Shown here in pieces: positions 53,793 to 63,273 of a stretch of DNA of 64,000 bases. Position 1 is the first letter of the stretch, and each line of letters opens with the position of its first letter. The notes beneath the pieces are model-generated. The model did no database searches, had not been told where the DNA came from, and saw only the letters and a program-made list of their open reading frames with translations. The position numbers and the translations under genes were made by a program. The stretch is from positions 2,170,001-2,234,000 of the forward strand of contig NZ_CP139286.1 of NCBI RefSeq assembly GCF_034067285.1. The letters run 5' to 3'. Origin of the DNA: Acinetobacter pittii (GTDB lineage: Bacteria; Pseudomonadota; Gammaproteobacteria; Pseudomonadales; Moraxellaceae).

Positions 53793-56700
53793 TTACTATT
53801 CCTCTTTAATATTTCCAACTCCTCTAAAGTTGGATCGCGTTTATATCCTTTACTATTAGGCTGAGCATCAGGAAATTTAACCTTATTCAATGTTCCAGGC
53901 GGTGCATTAGGATGAGTGTTAGGGATGTATTCCTTTACACGTTTTGATGAAATATCAATAACTGAACCATCTGGCTTAGTGATTCGTACAGCAGGGTCCC
54001 CTGAACGTGTGGTACGCATAAGAACTTGCTCTGTATTTTTTGTAACATCATCATTACCCTTCGAAACCGTACTCTTCACCTGATTATTTGTAGCTGTACT
54101 TTTTGCCTGATTACTTGCCGCTGCACTTTTCGCTTGATTGCTTGTAGTCTGCTTTGCTGCTTCCTTCGAAGAGTTTTGGGAAAGTCTTTTAACAGCCTCT
54201 CGACCTAAGGGTGCTAAAATATCATCAAAAAGGCTACCTATAAGTTTTTTCCAACCTAATCCACTTGGGTCTACCTTATTGATCGGATCATTATTGCTAT
54301 AAACAAAAGGATTTAATCCACCTTCAAGTCCAATAGGGTCAGGCTCCATATAACGACCCCATTTAGGGTTGTAATATCGGTGATGGTTATAATACAAACC
54401 TGTTTGCTTATCATAATACATTCCAGGAAAGCGTAAATTAATTTCAACTCCCGATACGCTTACAGTCGCCGCACTTTCTCCAAAAGGTCCGGTGTCCAAT
54501 GACCAAACGTTGGCTTTAGTTGTAGCATCATACCCTCGTATTGGAGACCCTCTATGATCTGTTAAAATATAAATCAAACGATCATTAGCCATCTCTGCTG
54601 CAATAGGGATATCACCTAGCCATATATATTCAACAATTTGTGCTTGATCGCTATTTCGATATTCACCGATTAAATGACTATTTTCATCATAAACGAACTG
54701 CCGTCCCTCAGAAATATTATCGGTATAAGAAAATACTCTTTCATTTTTGTGATTATAATCAAACCACATATTACATGTTGTTGCGCCAGTGGTTGGGTGA
54801 GTACAAGGAACTCCCATTTCTCTACGCTTATTACCTTCTCCATCGTACTTAAAATTACCAGTCAACATATCAGAAAGAGTATTAACCTCTCCCGTGGCAT
54901 GCAGAGTAAACGGTACACTCGTATTGTTTTTTACCCAACTATTTAACTTATTACTATTCGTCGTTAAGGTGAAACCATAATTATAAGTTCCTGCAAGGTT
55001 ATTTGTGCTACTAATCCGGTTTCCATTACTATCATAGCTATAGCTAGTTTTTAGACCATTTCTAGAACCGCCACTAACCACATAATCGGTCAGTTGATCT
55101 TCATTATCGTATGTAAATGTCTGTTTAATACCTGAAACTGTGTCTGTGATGGTATTTACTAAATCAGCTTTGGCAGATTGATAGGTATAAACCAAATTAA
55201 TATTAGGGGTAAAGCCATTCACGTTTATAGAACTTACGCGTCCTGCTGTATCGTTCGATATTGAATATGTTGCCCCATTACTCCATTTCCAACCAATAAT
55301 CTCCCCTTTGGCATTATGCACAATTGAGGTAATTAAGGTTTTTCCATTAAATTTTACATCAGTCAGGGAACCCGTTACCCCATTATAAATGTACTCTACA
55401 ATATTACCCTTTGGCGTAGTAAGTTTAATCACTCGTCCAGATTGATCATATTCATAACGAACCTTTGCGATCGCGTTAGTACTGCCTGTAGACGCCGCTT
55501 TATGCAATGTTTGTGATTTATCGACAACTTCCCCATAAGCGTTATAACTATAAAAAGAATCTACCCCCAGTGGCTTAGTTGTCCAATCACTGTAGGGATA
55601 TATAACCTGATTGAGATTGCCAAAAACATCCTGATCGTAAACATAGGTATAAGCAGCTTTCAGATATTCTTCAGTTGTGTTGTCGCTTAAATAACAACTT
55701 TGCTTAGATATACGATTTAGAGAGTCGTAATTAGTAAAGTCACATATACGATTAGAGTTAACTGTTTTGGTGATATTATTTGCACTATCATAAGTAAAAC
55801 TCTTAACTAAATAATCAGTATTACTTTCATTTGAGACCTTATTTGTATTTACAAAACTAGAAGTCGATCCTGAATTATTTGGAGCTTTCTTACTTATTAA
55901 ATTGTCTGATGCATCAAAATTTTGAGTATCAACATATCCAAGTTTATTTGTGTGACTTTTTAAGCGATTTAACTCATCATAAACAAAAGATTCTATACGA
56001 TTGCCCTGATCTGTTTTTTTTATGACATTTCCATTTGCATCATATTCATAGGTCATGGATATAGCTTGATTAGTACCACGATAACGAGTTTTGATACGCC
56101 CGTTCTGATCTAAAACTGCTGACTCCTGATAATCTAAGACTCCTGCAGAGTTATAATATTCTGTTGTTTTAAGCTCATCATTTGTTGCATAGAAATAAAG
56201 TTTACTGGAACCATCAGGCAAACTTTCTTTTGTCTTTCTCCCTGCACTATCATAATAGAAAGTAGTGATCGCATTTGAAGGATCTTTGGCCGTCAACAAT
56301 TGGCCAAGTGAATCATAAGTATAGGAAGTCATACGACCATTCGTTATGATACCTGATGAATTCTTACTCCCAACTGTTTTTGATAAAATACGAACACCTG
56401 AAGCATCATAATCAGTGACGGTATCTAAACCATTAAAATCTTTCTCTTGTCGAGGAAACCCCGCAGGAGTGTAATCTGAGTACGTCTTTACATAATCTTT
56501 TGTAGAGCTTGGATTTAACTTTTGAACCCGCTGAGTCTGTTTAGTTAATTGAGCATTTGAATCATATTCATACCAAATCAAATCTGCGACATCTGTGCGT
56601 GGTCCATCAATACTTTTTAACGTTTTATAATTGGCTAAGCTAGCATCAGTGTTATATGTATAGTTAGTGGTTTGGCTAATACTTCCTGATAATGGGGAAC

Positions 56701-58213
56701 TTATTGTTTGTTTGGTAATCACGCCTAATGGGTGAACAATATTATTTACTTCCAAATTGGGTGATACAACTTTAGTAGGAATTGTAAATAAATTGGCTGA
56801 GCCATCGGATAAACTACCATACGTATAGCTTGTAGCCCTGTAAGCTGGAGTACCAACAGCTTCTTCTATTTTTGTGACTCGATTACGTAAATCATAGCTA
56901 TAATTTGTCAGAACTCCTTTTTTATCAGTTGAAGATAAAGTTACCCCATTCCAGTTATCCGTTACAATCTGACTAATGGGTAAATTATTCACAGTCATAC
57001 ATGGAAAACTATCACTAGCAGTCGTGGTTGAAAACTGATCTTTTCCACTGGTAGTAAATGAATATGTTTGCTGTGTTCCTTCTAAATCGTGTGTTACATT
57101 GATTAAACCTTGGTCATTTTTGCTTGAATACCTAACTTTCATTCTATTATCGAAGCTAAAATCCGCATAAATTTCAAATGCATCACCAAAATTTTGGGAG
57201 CTTACAAGAATCACTGAATTACCATTTCTTTTTACAGTTTGCATAAAGGAAAGAAATGTAGCTGTATAAATTTTTTGTTTTTCAGATTCTGGTAAAGTCC
57301 CCCGGTCATCGAATATGGCTTGACGGACTAAGGGATGGAAACCTTTGTGATATTCAAATTCCGTCACACCAGTGAGAGTAGAAGTAATTTTACTAATAAC
57401 TGGATGAACTTGGCTTGATCCAACAAAACTTAGGGTTGACTCCATTGTTCCATCATATATAACCGATTGTCCTTCTACCCCATTTTGATATTGTACGATT
57501 TTAAGATATGCGCCATTTGCCGTGTCATAAGTAAATACAAGCTCATTATTCCTATTATCATTAATTCTTGAAATTTGATTATTCACATAAGTATATGTAA
57601 TTATTTGTCCTGATGGCTGATTATCAACTTTGCTCACACGCCCAGCGCTGTTAAAGGTATAATCCACCCCATCTTTATTCACAACTGTTAGACCATTCAC
57701 CTTTTTGAAGCTATATGGTCCTAAATTGCTCATTAATGTGACACTATCAGGCATCGAAACATTATCAATAGTCGTAGCAGTTGATGCTATACGTTGATAT
57801 TTATATATCCCGCCTTCTAAATATTCAAAGAAGAAAGTTCTTTTTGATTCGCCTGGAAGTCTGAGTGAGAACATCTTTTTCCCACTTGTACTCGTTCCTT
57901 TATATATTAAATAATTTGTATAGTTATCACTCCAACCACCATAACCTCCTAACTTATTATAGTAATCTATCGTTCCTTCTCTATCAGGTAATAGTGGGTT
58001 TGAATAAGAACGAATATATGGCAAAGGACCGCTAATCTCTTGTTGAGAGAATGATCTACTCCCTGAAAGTAAATCAAAACCAGATTCACAACTATTAGTA
58101 ATAACTGCTTTAGAAATCTGATATTGGGCGTCCTGTATTGTTGGAGCTAGATCAGCAGCATAGGTGACTGACAAGTATGATATAGCCCACACAAATAATA
58201 ATATTTTTTTCAT
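53789..58213 (-). CDS. RHS/YD-repeat protein with Sec signal and variable C-terminal toxin region
   Basis: The 1474-residue protein has a Sec signal peptide (residues 1-19, ending VTYA), then many YD repeats (for example YTYDSLGQLLTAKDPSNAI, YDANGNVIKKTD), and the conserved RHS core end RYYNPKWGRYMEPDPIGLEGG (near residue 1290) and DPSGL. The last 155 residues are variable: a low-complexity linker with repeated NQAKS/NQVKS units, then a compact basic domain with NTHPNAPPGTLNKVKF. The toxin type is not recognised. It lacks a PAAR or VgrG-linked N-terminus, so T6SS loading is not indicated. Codon use and AT content differ from the catabolic genes, consistent with transfer. Confidence 0.85.
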   Translation of the reverse strand: MKKILLFVWAISYLSVTYAADLAPTIQDAQYQISKAVITNSCESGFDLLSGSRSFSQQEISGPLPYIRSYSNPLLPDREGTIDYYNKLGGYGGWSDNYTNYLIYKGTSTSGKKMFSLRLPGESKRTFFFEYLEGGIYKYQRIASTATTIDNVSMPDSVTLMSNLGPYSFKKVNGLTVVNKDGVDYTFNSAGRVSKVDNQPSGQIITYTYVNNQISRINDNRNNELVFTYDTANGAYLKIVQYQNGVEGQSVIYDGTMESTLSFVGSSQVHPVISKITSTLTGVTEFEYHKGFHPLVRQAIFDDRGTLPESEKQKIYTATFLSFMQTVKRNGNSVILVSSQNFGDAFEIYADFSFDNRMKVRYSSKNDQGLINVTHDLEGTQQTYSFTTSGKDQFSTTTASDSFPCMTVNNLPISQIVTDNWNGVTLSSTDKKGVLTNYSYDLRNRVTKIEEAVGTPAYRATSYTYGSLSDGSANLFTIPTKVVSPNLEVNNIVHPLGVITKQTISSPLSGSISQTTNYTYNTDASLANYKTLKSIDGPRTDVADLIWYEYDSNAQLTKQTQRVQKLNPSSTKDYVKTYSDYTPAGFPRQEKDFNGLDTVTDYDASGVRILSKTVGSKNSSGIITNGRMTSYTYDSLGQLLTAKDPSNAITTFYYDSAGRKTKESLPDGSSKLYFYATNDELKTTEYYNSAGVLDYQESAVLDQNGRIKTRYRGTNQAISMTYEYDANGNVIKKTDQGNRIESFVYDELNRLKSHTNKLGYVDTQNFDASDNLISKKAPNNSGSTSSFVNTNKVSNESNTDYLVKSFTYDSANNITKTVNSNRICDFTNYDSLNRISKQSCYLSDNTTEEYLKAAYTYVYDQDVFGNLNQVIYPYSDWTTKPLGVDSFYSYNAYGEVVDKSQTLHKAASTGSTNAIAKVRYEYDQSGRVIKLTTPKGNIVEYIYNGVTGSLTDVKFNGKTLITSIVHNAKGEIIGWKWSNGATYSISNDTAGRVSSINVNGFTPNINLVYTYQSAKADLVNTITDTVSGIKQTFTYDNEDQLTDYVVSGGSRNGLKTSYSYDSNGNRISSTNNLAGTYNYGFTLTTNSNKLNSWVKNNTSVPFTLHATGEVNTLSDMLTGNFKYDGEGNKRREMGVPCTHPTTGATTCNMWFDYNHKNERVFSYTDNISEGRQFVYDENSHLIGEYRNSDQAQIVEYIWLGDIPIAAEMANDRLIYILTDHRGSPIRGYDATTKANVWSLDTGPFGESAATVSVSGVEINLRFPGMYYDKQTGLYYNHHRYYNPKWGRYMEPDPIGLEGGLNPFVYSNNDPINKVDPSGLGWKKLIGSLFDDILAPLGREAVKRLSQNSSKEAAKQTTSNQAKSAAASNQAKSTATNNQVKSTVSKGNDDVTKNTEQVLMRTTRSGDPAVRITKPDGSVIDISSKRVKEYIPNTHPNAPPGTLNKVKFPDAQPNSKGYKRDPTLEELEILKRNSK

Positions 58214-58520
58214 TTATATGTTCTCGTTGGTATATTTTTCATTTATACAAAAATTAACAGTACGCTTAACAAAGCAAAATATATGCCTAATAAACTATAA
58301 TTATGATCTACTTTAATTAAATTTATTTTTAACCCTTAATCAGAATGTAATTTTATAATTTGAAGAAACTGTTATTCTTTTATTATTACCTTGCATGTAT
58401 TGATTATAATAAATAAGACAAAAAATACTAAATCAATTTTATTCTATCTATATAACAAAAAAGCAAATTTCGATTGTGAAAAACAGCCTATTAGTCATTT
58501 AATAGAACTTAAAAATGGCA

Positions 58521-58551
58521 AAAAAAGATAAGGTCAGCTCTTATCTTTTTT
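58521..58551 (-). terminator. Intrinsic terminator of the paa operon
   Basis: AAAAAAGATAAG / CTTATCTTTTTT (12-bp stem, 7-nt loop) gives a T-run on the minus strand, about 100 bp after the paaI stop. Confidence 0.85.
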
Positions 58552-58611
58552 ATACAATTTAAGCAATATTTTTATTAACTTTATTCTCTTTCAACGCTTT
58601 TATTATTTTAA

Positions 58612-58637
58612 TTAAGTTCTGCTCTAGCTCTAACCAC
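58612..58637. repeat. Imperfect direct repeat, right copy
   Basis: This segment matches 53443-53468 at 22 of 26 positions. It lies just downstream of the paaI stop codon and may mark the original junction of the island. Confidence 0.5.
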
Positions 58638-58652
58638 CAAACTAACCACACA

Positions 58653-59036
58653 TTACGGCGCAAGCCTATAACACGTAGACGTAAACAAAGCGACTCTATT
58701 ATTCAAACCGTCTGTTATCACCACTTCATAATGCGCAAATTTTTTACTACTGCCAACCTTGGTTGCCGTTGCAAATAACACCTTATCTTTCGCACCGCTC
58801 ATATAGCGAATATCCGCCTGTAAGCCAGTATATGGCACATCGCCTGCATTACAAGCCATCGCAAAAGCAATATCGGCTAAAGAAAATATCACACCGCCAT
58901 GCACGCCGCCCAAGGCATTCATGTGTTCGTCTTTTACATTAAGCTGACAACGCGCTTCATCAAAACTGCGATGCAGCACTTGTACACCCAATAGCTCTGC
59001 GAATTGGTCAACCGCGGTATTTTCCATTTTTTGCAC
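58653..59036 (-). CDS. paaI: Hydroxyphenylacetyl-CoA thioesterase
   Basis: The 127-residue hotdog thioesterase has NALGGVHGGVIFSLADIAFAMACN with the HGG and aspartate active-site region. The start codon is probably GTG at 59036, because GGGAG lies 7 nt upstream of it; the next ATG (59027) would be too far. PaaI removes CoA from dead-end intermediates in phenylacetate breakdown. It is the last gene of the paa transcript, after paaY. Confidence 0.88.
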   Translation of the reverse strand: MQKMENTAVDQFAELLGVQVLHRSFDEARCQLNVKDEHMNALGGVHGGVIFSLADIAFAMACNAGDVPYTGLQADIRYMSGAKDKVLFATATKVGSSKKFAHYEVVITDGLNNRVALFTSTCYRLAP

Positions 59037-59111
59037 AAACGTCTCCCTACTCGTGCGAGTATTCCTTAAGTATTAAACCTATATGTATTGAAATCGACTG
59101 ATTAAAAGCCG

Positions 59112-59717
59112 TTAAACACTATCTTGTTTAATCTGATAGCTTGAAGAATTAAAGTCCTTATAGGTCAGGCGGTCATCCAACTCTGAGCTTAAAGGCTGAA
59201 CTTCTTGCATTGAGTTTAAGCAGCGCTGTGCAAGCTCAATGTATTCTTGCGTGCCTCTAGTTTTCCACTTTTTTTCTTGTTCTGATAAATCACGTGCAAC
59301 CTTAGCAGGACTACCCATTGCCAGTACATTTGCCGGAATAACATCCTTGGTTTTGACCAAACTATTTGCGCCAATAATGGTGTTTTCACCAATTTCGGCA
59401 TAGTCCAAAATTACGCTGTTCATGCCGACCAAAACATTTTTTCCAATGCGGCAACCATGCAAAATTGCCCCATGCCCAATGTGCCCCATTTCTTCAACTA
59501 AAGTCACGCTTTGCGGAAAACCATGTACGGTGCAGCTATCTTGTATATTGGCATTTTCCTTAATATGAATACGACCAAAATCGGCACGTAACGAGGCAAA
59601 TGGCCCTACATATACGCCCGCTTCAATAATCACATCACCAATTAAAACAGCCGTTGGGTGTACAAAAGCGTCTGGACTTACAACTGGAATAACACCGTCA
59701 ATACTATAACAAGGCAT
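59112..59717 (-). CDS. paaY: Phenylacetic acid degradation protein PaaY
   Basis: The 201-residue protein is a left-handed beta-helix with hexapeptide repeats ([48 protein letters not shown]), of the gamma-carbonic anhydrase-like group. PaaY acts as a thioesterase helper that rescues CoA from hydrolysed ring-opened intermediates. It overlaps paaX by 14 nt, so it is translationally coupled. Confidence 0.92.
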   Translation of the reverse strand: MPCYSIDGVIPVVSPDAFVHPTAVLIGDVIIEAGVYVGPFASLRADFGRIHIKENANIQDSCTVHGFPQSVTLVEEMGHIGHGAILHGCRIGKNVLVGMNSVILDYAEIGENTIIGANSLVKTKDVIPANVLAMGSPAKVARDLSEQEKKWKTRGTQEYIELAQRCLNSMQEVQPLSSELDDRLTYKDFNSSSYQIKQDSV

Positions 59718-60669
59718 GATTTACCCTCTCATTTGTTGCAACCAAACCTCCGAAACGGCGCCAATAATGTGCTGTGGCATTTGGCATTGGCCCTTCTGCT
59801 GTTGCGGCAACAGACAAGAAGTATTCATCGGCAGGTTCAAATACTTTTTTATAAATATTCATTGATAACGTTCGTGCACTAATCGCGGGCCAGTCAGTTG
59901 GCAACAACTCAAGCGGTAATGCAGGGTCTTTCAACAAAATCCGTCGATAATAATGAATCAGCAAAGTTCGAATTTGAAAGGCCTGAACAGGTTCGAGTTG
60001 TTCGTTTTCCTGCATCAGCAACACGCCAATTTCTCTAAAAATATCAAGAAACTGTAGGTATCTTTGGCGTAATTCATCGATTGGCCAGTTGGTTCTGAGC
60101 ATACGGCCAATGGTATCGACCGAATTATTAAAGAGCTGCAAAGTTTCGGCTTTAAACACCACCACTTGCTCACTCATATTTAAGTCAACCAACAAGCGTT
60201 GCAGTTCAATACGGTTACAACCCGGATAAGCCATTAAGTTTGTCGAAATATTGGCAAATCCTAACCATTCGAGTTCTTTCTTTAACAACGCTTTATTTTC
60301 AGTGTCGAGGCTAGACATCAGAATAAGGTCCCAATAATGGTCCCACTCTTTCATCTGGTCGTTATAAATGCGTTGCTCTGCTTGCAAATAAGTCGAACGG
60401 CTCGAATCGGTAATGCGATAAAAACTGGTTCTGCCGATTTTATCTGAACACAACCAATCATTTTTAACTAAACGAAAAACAGAGGTTCTTACAGCACGGT
60501 CATTAAAACCAAATAGCTCTAATAACTGAATCAGGCTGGCAAGACTAATGTTTCCACCTCGATGAAGTACTGAATCTCCAAAAATTGTCGAAATAAGCGA
60601 AGTTCCACTTAAGGTTTCATTCTTTACAACAGAATCAATTATTTGCTGTATTTTTGCACTCATACTCAT
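59704..60669 (-). CDS. paaX: Phenylacetic acid degradation repressor PaaX
   Basis: The 321-residue protein of the PaaX family has an N-terminal winged helix ([47 protein letters not shown]) followed by the PaaX middle and C-terminal domains. It represses paa genes until phenylacetyl-CoA binds. The start may be 60669 or 60663. A perfect inverted repeat lies 16 bp upstream of the start. Confidence 0.93.
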   Translation of the reverse strand: MSMSAKIQQIIDSVVKNETLSGTSLISTIFGDSVLHRGGNISLASLIQLLELFGFNDRAVRTSVFRLVKNDWLCSDKIGRTSFYRITDSSRSTYLQAEQRIYNDQMKEWDHYWDLILMSSLDTENKALLKKELEWLGFANISTNLMAYPGCNRIELQRLLVDLNMSEQVVVFKAETLQLFNNSVDTIGRMLRTNWPIDELRQRYLQFLDIFREIGVLLMQENEQLEPVQAFQIRTLLIHYYRRILLKDPALPLELLPTDWPAISARTLSMNIYKKVFEPADEYFLSVAATAEGPMPNATAHYWRRFGGLVATNERVNHALL

Positions 60670-60684
60670 GTCTTGGCGTTTAGT

Positions 60685-60711
60685 TTCAGGGTATAGATTC
60701 TATACCCTGAA
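60685..60711. promoter_or_regulatory. Perfect inverted repeat before paaX
   Basis: Arms TTCAGGGTATA / TATACCCTGAA (11 bp) are separated by 5 nt in the paaK-paaX spacer. No T-run follows, so an operator or mRNA-processing hairpin is more likely than a terminator. Confidence 0.6.
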
Positions 60712-60722
60712 TGATCTTGATG

Positions 60723-62012
60723 TTAAGCAATCTGACGCATATCGATTACCCGCTTTGCCTTACCTTCCGAACGAGGTAAGGTCGCTTCTGTCACAACTTC
60801 TACAGTAACGCTAATCCCAATCATGGTTTTAATGCGTTTCATCAACTCCTGAGCAAGTTGATTGGCCTGTATAGTACAGTTATGACACATCTCTGTACGA
60901 ATATGCAAAGTATCCATATGGCCTTTTTTAGTCACCAAAATTTCATAATTTGGAACTAAATGCTGAACTTGCAAAATTTGCTCTTCAATTTGAGTTGGGA
61001 AAACGTTCACGCCACGAATAATCAGCATGTCGTCACTACGGCCCACAATTTTATCCATTTTACGCATTGCCAGATTTTCTCCAGCGAGTAAACGGGTCAA
61101 ATCACGAGTACGGTAACGAATAATCGGCAAGCCTTCTTTGGTAATGGTGGTAAAGACTAATTCGCCAAGTTCACCATCTTTACAGACTTCACCTGTTTCA
61201 GGGTTAATAATTTCTGGGTAGAAATGATCTTCCCAAATGGTTAGCCCTTCGCCCTCGCCTAAGCATTGCATCGCAACACCCGGCCCCATCACCTCAGACA
61301 AACCATAAATATCGAGTGCCTTAATATTAAGACGTTCTTCAATTTCACGGCGAAGTTCGTTGGTCCACGGCTCGGCACCAAAAATTCCGACTTTTAAAGA
61401 CGTATTACGTGCAGTACCAAATTGTTGCTCGAGCTTTTCAATAATGCTCACGCAATATGAGGGCGTAACCATAATTGCAGTCGGTTTAAAGTCTTGAATG
61501 AGCTGAACTTGCTTTTCAGTTTGGCCGCCAGACATTGGAATAACCGTTGCACCTAAGCGCTCGGCACCATAATGTGCACCTAGACCACCTGTAAACAGTC
61601 CATAGCCATAAGCCACCTGAACCATATCTTTAGCGGTTAAACCTGCCATGCGTAAGCAACGCGCAACAATGTCCGACCAAGTGTTAATATCTTTTTGAGT
61701 ATAACCCACCACGGTCGGTTTACCCGTTGTGCCCGATGATGCATGTAAACGCACAATCTGCTCTTGTGGCACAGCAAACATACCAAACGGATAGTTGTCT
61801 CTTAAATCCTGTTTGGTTGTAAATGGAAACTTCGCCAGATCGTCTAAAGTCACGAAGTCATCAGGATGTACACCTGCCTCATCGAACTTTTTCTTATAGA
61901 CCGGACTATTTTCATATACAAAAATCAGGGTGTGTTTTAACCGTTTAGTTTGCAGCTCTCTAAGCTCTGCAAGTGTTAATTGCTCAACATTATCCGTTGT
62001 AAGGCTGTCCAT
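60723..62012 (-). CDS. paaK: Phenylacetate--CoA ligase
   Basis: The 429-residue adenylate-forming ligase has the AMP-binding motif LHASSGTTGKPTVVGYT, IYGLSEVMGPGVAMQC and the hinge/C-terminal lysine region LPRSEGKAKRVID. It activates phenylacetate to phenylacetyl-CoA with ATP. The ATG at 62012 follows AGGAG; the frame's earlier ATG (62027) overlaps that site. It sits between paaJ and paaX. Confidence 0.95.
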   Translation of the reverse strand: MDSLTTDNVEQLTLAELRELQTKRLKHTLIFVYENSPVYKKKFDEAGVHPDDFVTLDDLAKFPFTTKQDLRDNYPFGMFAVPQEQIVRLHASSGTTGKPTVVGYTQKDINTWSDIVARCLRMAGLTAKDMVQVAYGYGLFTGGLGAHYGAERLGATVIPMSGGQTEKQVQLIQDFKPTAIMVTPSYCVSIIEKLEQQFGTARNTSLKVGIFGAEPWTNELRREIEERLNIKALDIYGLSEVMGPGVAMQCLGEGEGLTIWEDHFYPEIINPETGEVCKDGELGELVFTTITKEGLPIIRYRTRDLTRLLAGENLAMRKMDKIVGRSDDMLIIRGVNVFPTQIEEQILQVQHLVPNYEILVTKKGHMDTLHIRTEMCHNCTIQANQLAQELMKRIKTMIGISVTVEVVTEATLPRSEGKAKRVIDMRQIA

Positions 62013-62052
62013 CGCCTCTCTCCTCATTATGTAATTTTAAAAACCGTCTGAA

Positions 62053-63261
62053 TTAATTTAAATTTTCCAAAATCAGTGCGACGCCTTGTCCAACACCCAC
62101 ACACATCGTGCAAAGTGCATAGCGTCCACCTCGTTTTTTTAGCTCACGTGTTGCGGTAATCACTAAGCGAGTACCACTCATACCGAGCGGATGTCCTAGC
62201 GCAATCGCACCGCCATTTGGGTTAACGCGTTCATCGTCATCTTTTAGACCAAGTTCACGCATACAAGCCAAAGATTGGGCTGCGAATGCTTCATTCAGCT
62301 CAATCACATCCATCTGATCTAGCGTTAAACCTGTTTGCTTTAAAATTTTCTGCACAGCCGGAACAGGACCTATACCCATATATTTGGGTTCAACACCTGC
62401 ACTTGCAATGCCAATTACGCGTGCTAAAGGTTTTAAACCATGTGTATCTGCAAATTCACGGTTGGTAATGAGCACACATGCGGCACCGTCATTTACACCA
62501 GAGGCATTTCCGGCAGTCACCGAGCCGCCTTCTTTTTTAAATGGTGCTTTTAGTTTTGCGAGTGCTTCAAGTGTCGTTTCACGCGGATGTTCATCACGAT
62601 TCACAACGTTAACGTTTTTCTTACGATCTACAATCTCGACAGGCAAAATCTCGTCGTTAAAGAAACCGTTTTGTTGTGCCGCAGCCGTTTTTTGTTGACT
62701 ACGTAATGCAAACGCATCTTGGTCTTCACGACTAATTTGATATTTTTCAGCTACATTTTCGGCAGTTTCCGGCATGCTGTCAGTGCCGTATTGCGCTTTA
62801 AGTTGCTTATTTACAAAGCGCCAGCCAATAGTGGTGTCATAAATTTCAGGTGTACGGCTAAAGGCTTCGGTTGGTTTAGCTTGTACAAATGGCGCGCGGC
62901 TCATTGACTCAACACCACCTGCCAACACAAATTGCGCTTCGCCTGCTTTAATTGAGCGCGCCGCAAGTCCCACAGCATCTAAACCAGAAGCACACAGGCG
63001 ATTGACCGTCATCGCTGGCACTCTATCAGGTAAGCCTGCTAGCAGTGTTGCCATGCGTGCAACGTTACGGTTGTCTTCACCTGCTTGGTTGGCACATCCT
63101 AAAAACACTTCGTCTACTGTATTCCACGGTAAGTTCGGGTGTTTATCTTTTAAATATTTGATGGGCAATGCAGCTAAATCATCTGCACGTACTGCACTTA
63201 AGGCACCTGCATATCGTCCAATTGGGGTACGAATAAAATCGCAAATTAAAACGTCTTCCAT
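62053..63261 (-). CDS. paaJ: 3-Oxoadipyl-CoA/3-oxo-5,6-dehydrosuberyl-CoA thiolase
   Basis: This 402-residue thiolase has the active cysteine in [28 protein letters not shown] and [10 protein letters not shown]. It cleaves the last two thioesters of the phenylacetate route to acetyl-CoA and succinyl-CoA. The gene lies 12 bp after paaH and before paaK. It is paralogous to the dcaF product at 15415. Confidence 0.93.
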   Translation of the reverse strand: MEDVLICDFIRTPIGRYAGALSAVRADDLAALPIKYLKDKHPNLPWNTVDEVFLGCANQAGEDNRNVARMATLLAGLPDRVPAMTVNRLCASGLDAVGLAARSIKAGEAQFVLAGGVESMSRAPFVQAKPTEAFSRTPEIYDTTIGWRFVNKQLKAQYGTDSMPETAENVAEKYQISREDQDAFALRSQQKTAAAQQNGFFNDEILPVEIVDRKKNVNVVNRDEHPRETTLEALAKLKAPFKKEGGSVTAGNASGVNDGAACVLITNREFADTHGLKPLARVIGIASAGVEPKYMGIGPVPAVQKILKQTGLTLDQMDVIELNEAFAAQSLACMRELGLKDDDERVNPNGGAIALGHPLGMSGTRLVITATRELKKRGGRYALCTMCVGVGQGVALILENLN

Positions 63262-63273
63262 GTTGACTCCTGA

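Larger units (their letters stand above)
58214..58652. other. Spacer between the RHS gene and paaI (island right end)
   Basis: These 439 bp are strongly AT-rich. They hold the presumed RHS promoter, the paaI terminator (58521-58551) and the right direct repeat (58612-58637). No gene is visible. Confidence 0.6.

Noticed and set aside
53789..54250. Known nuclease assignment for the RHS C-terminal domain
   Set aside because: The NTHPNAPPGTLNKVKF region looks like a toxin fold seen in other polymorphic toxins, but no HNH, EndoU or ADP-ribosyltransferase motif can be read with confidence.
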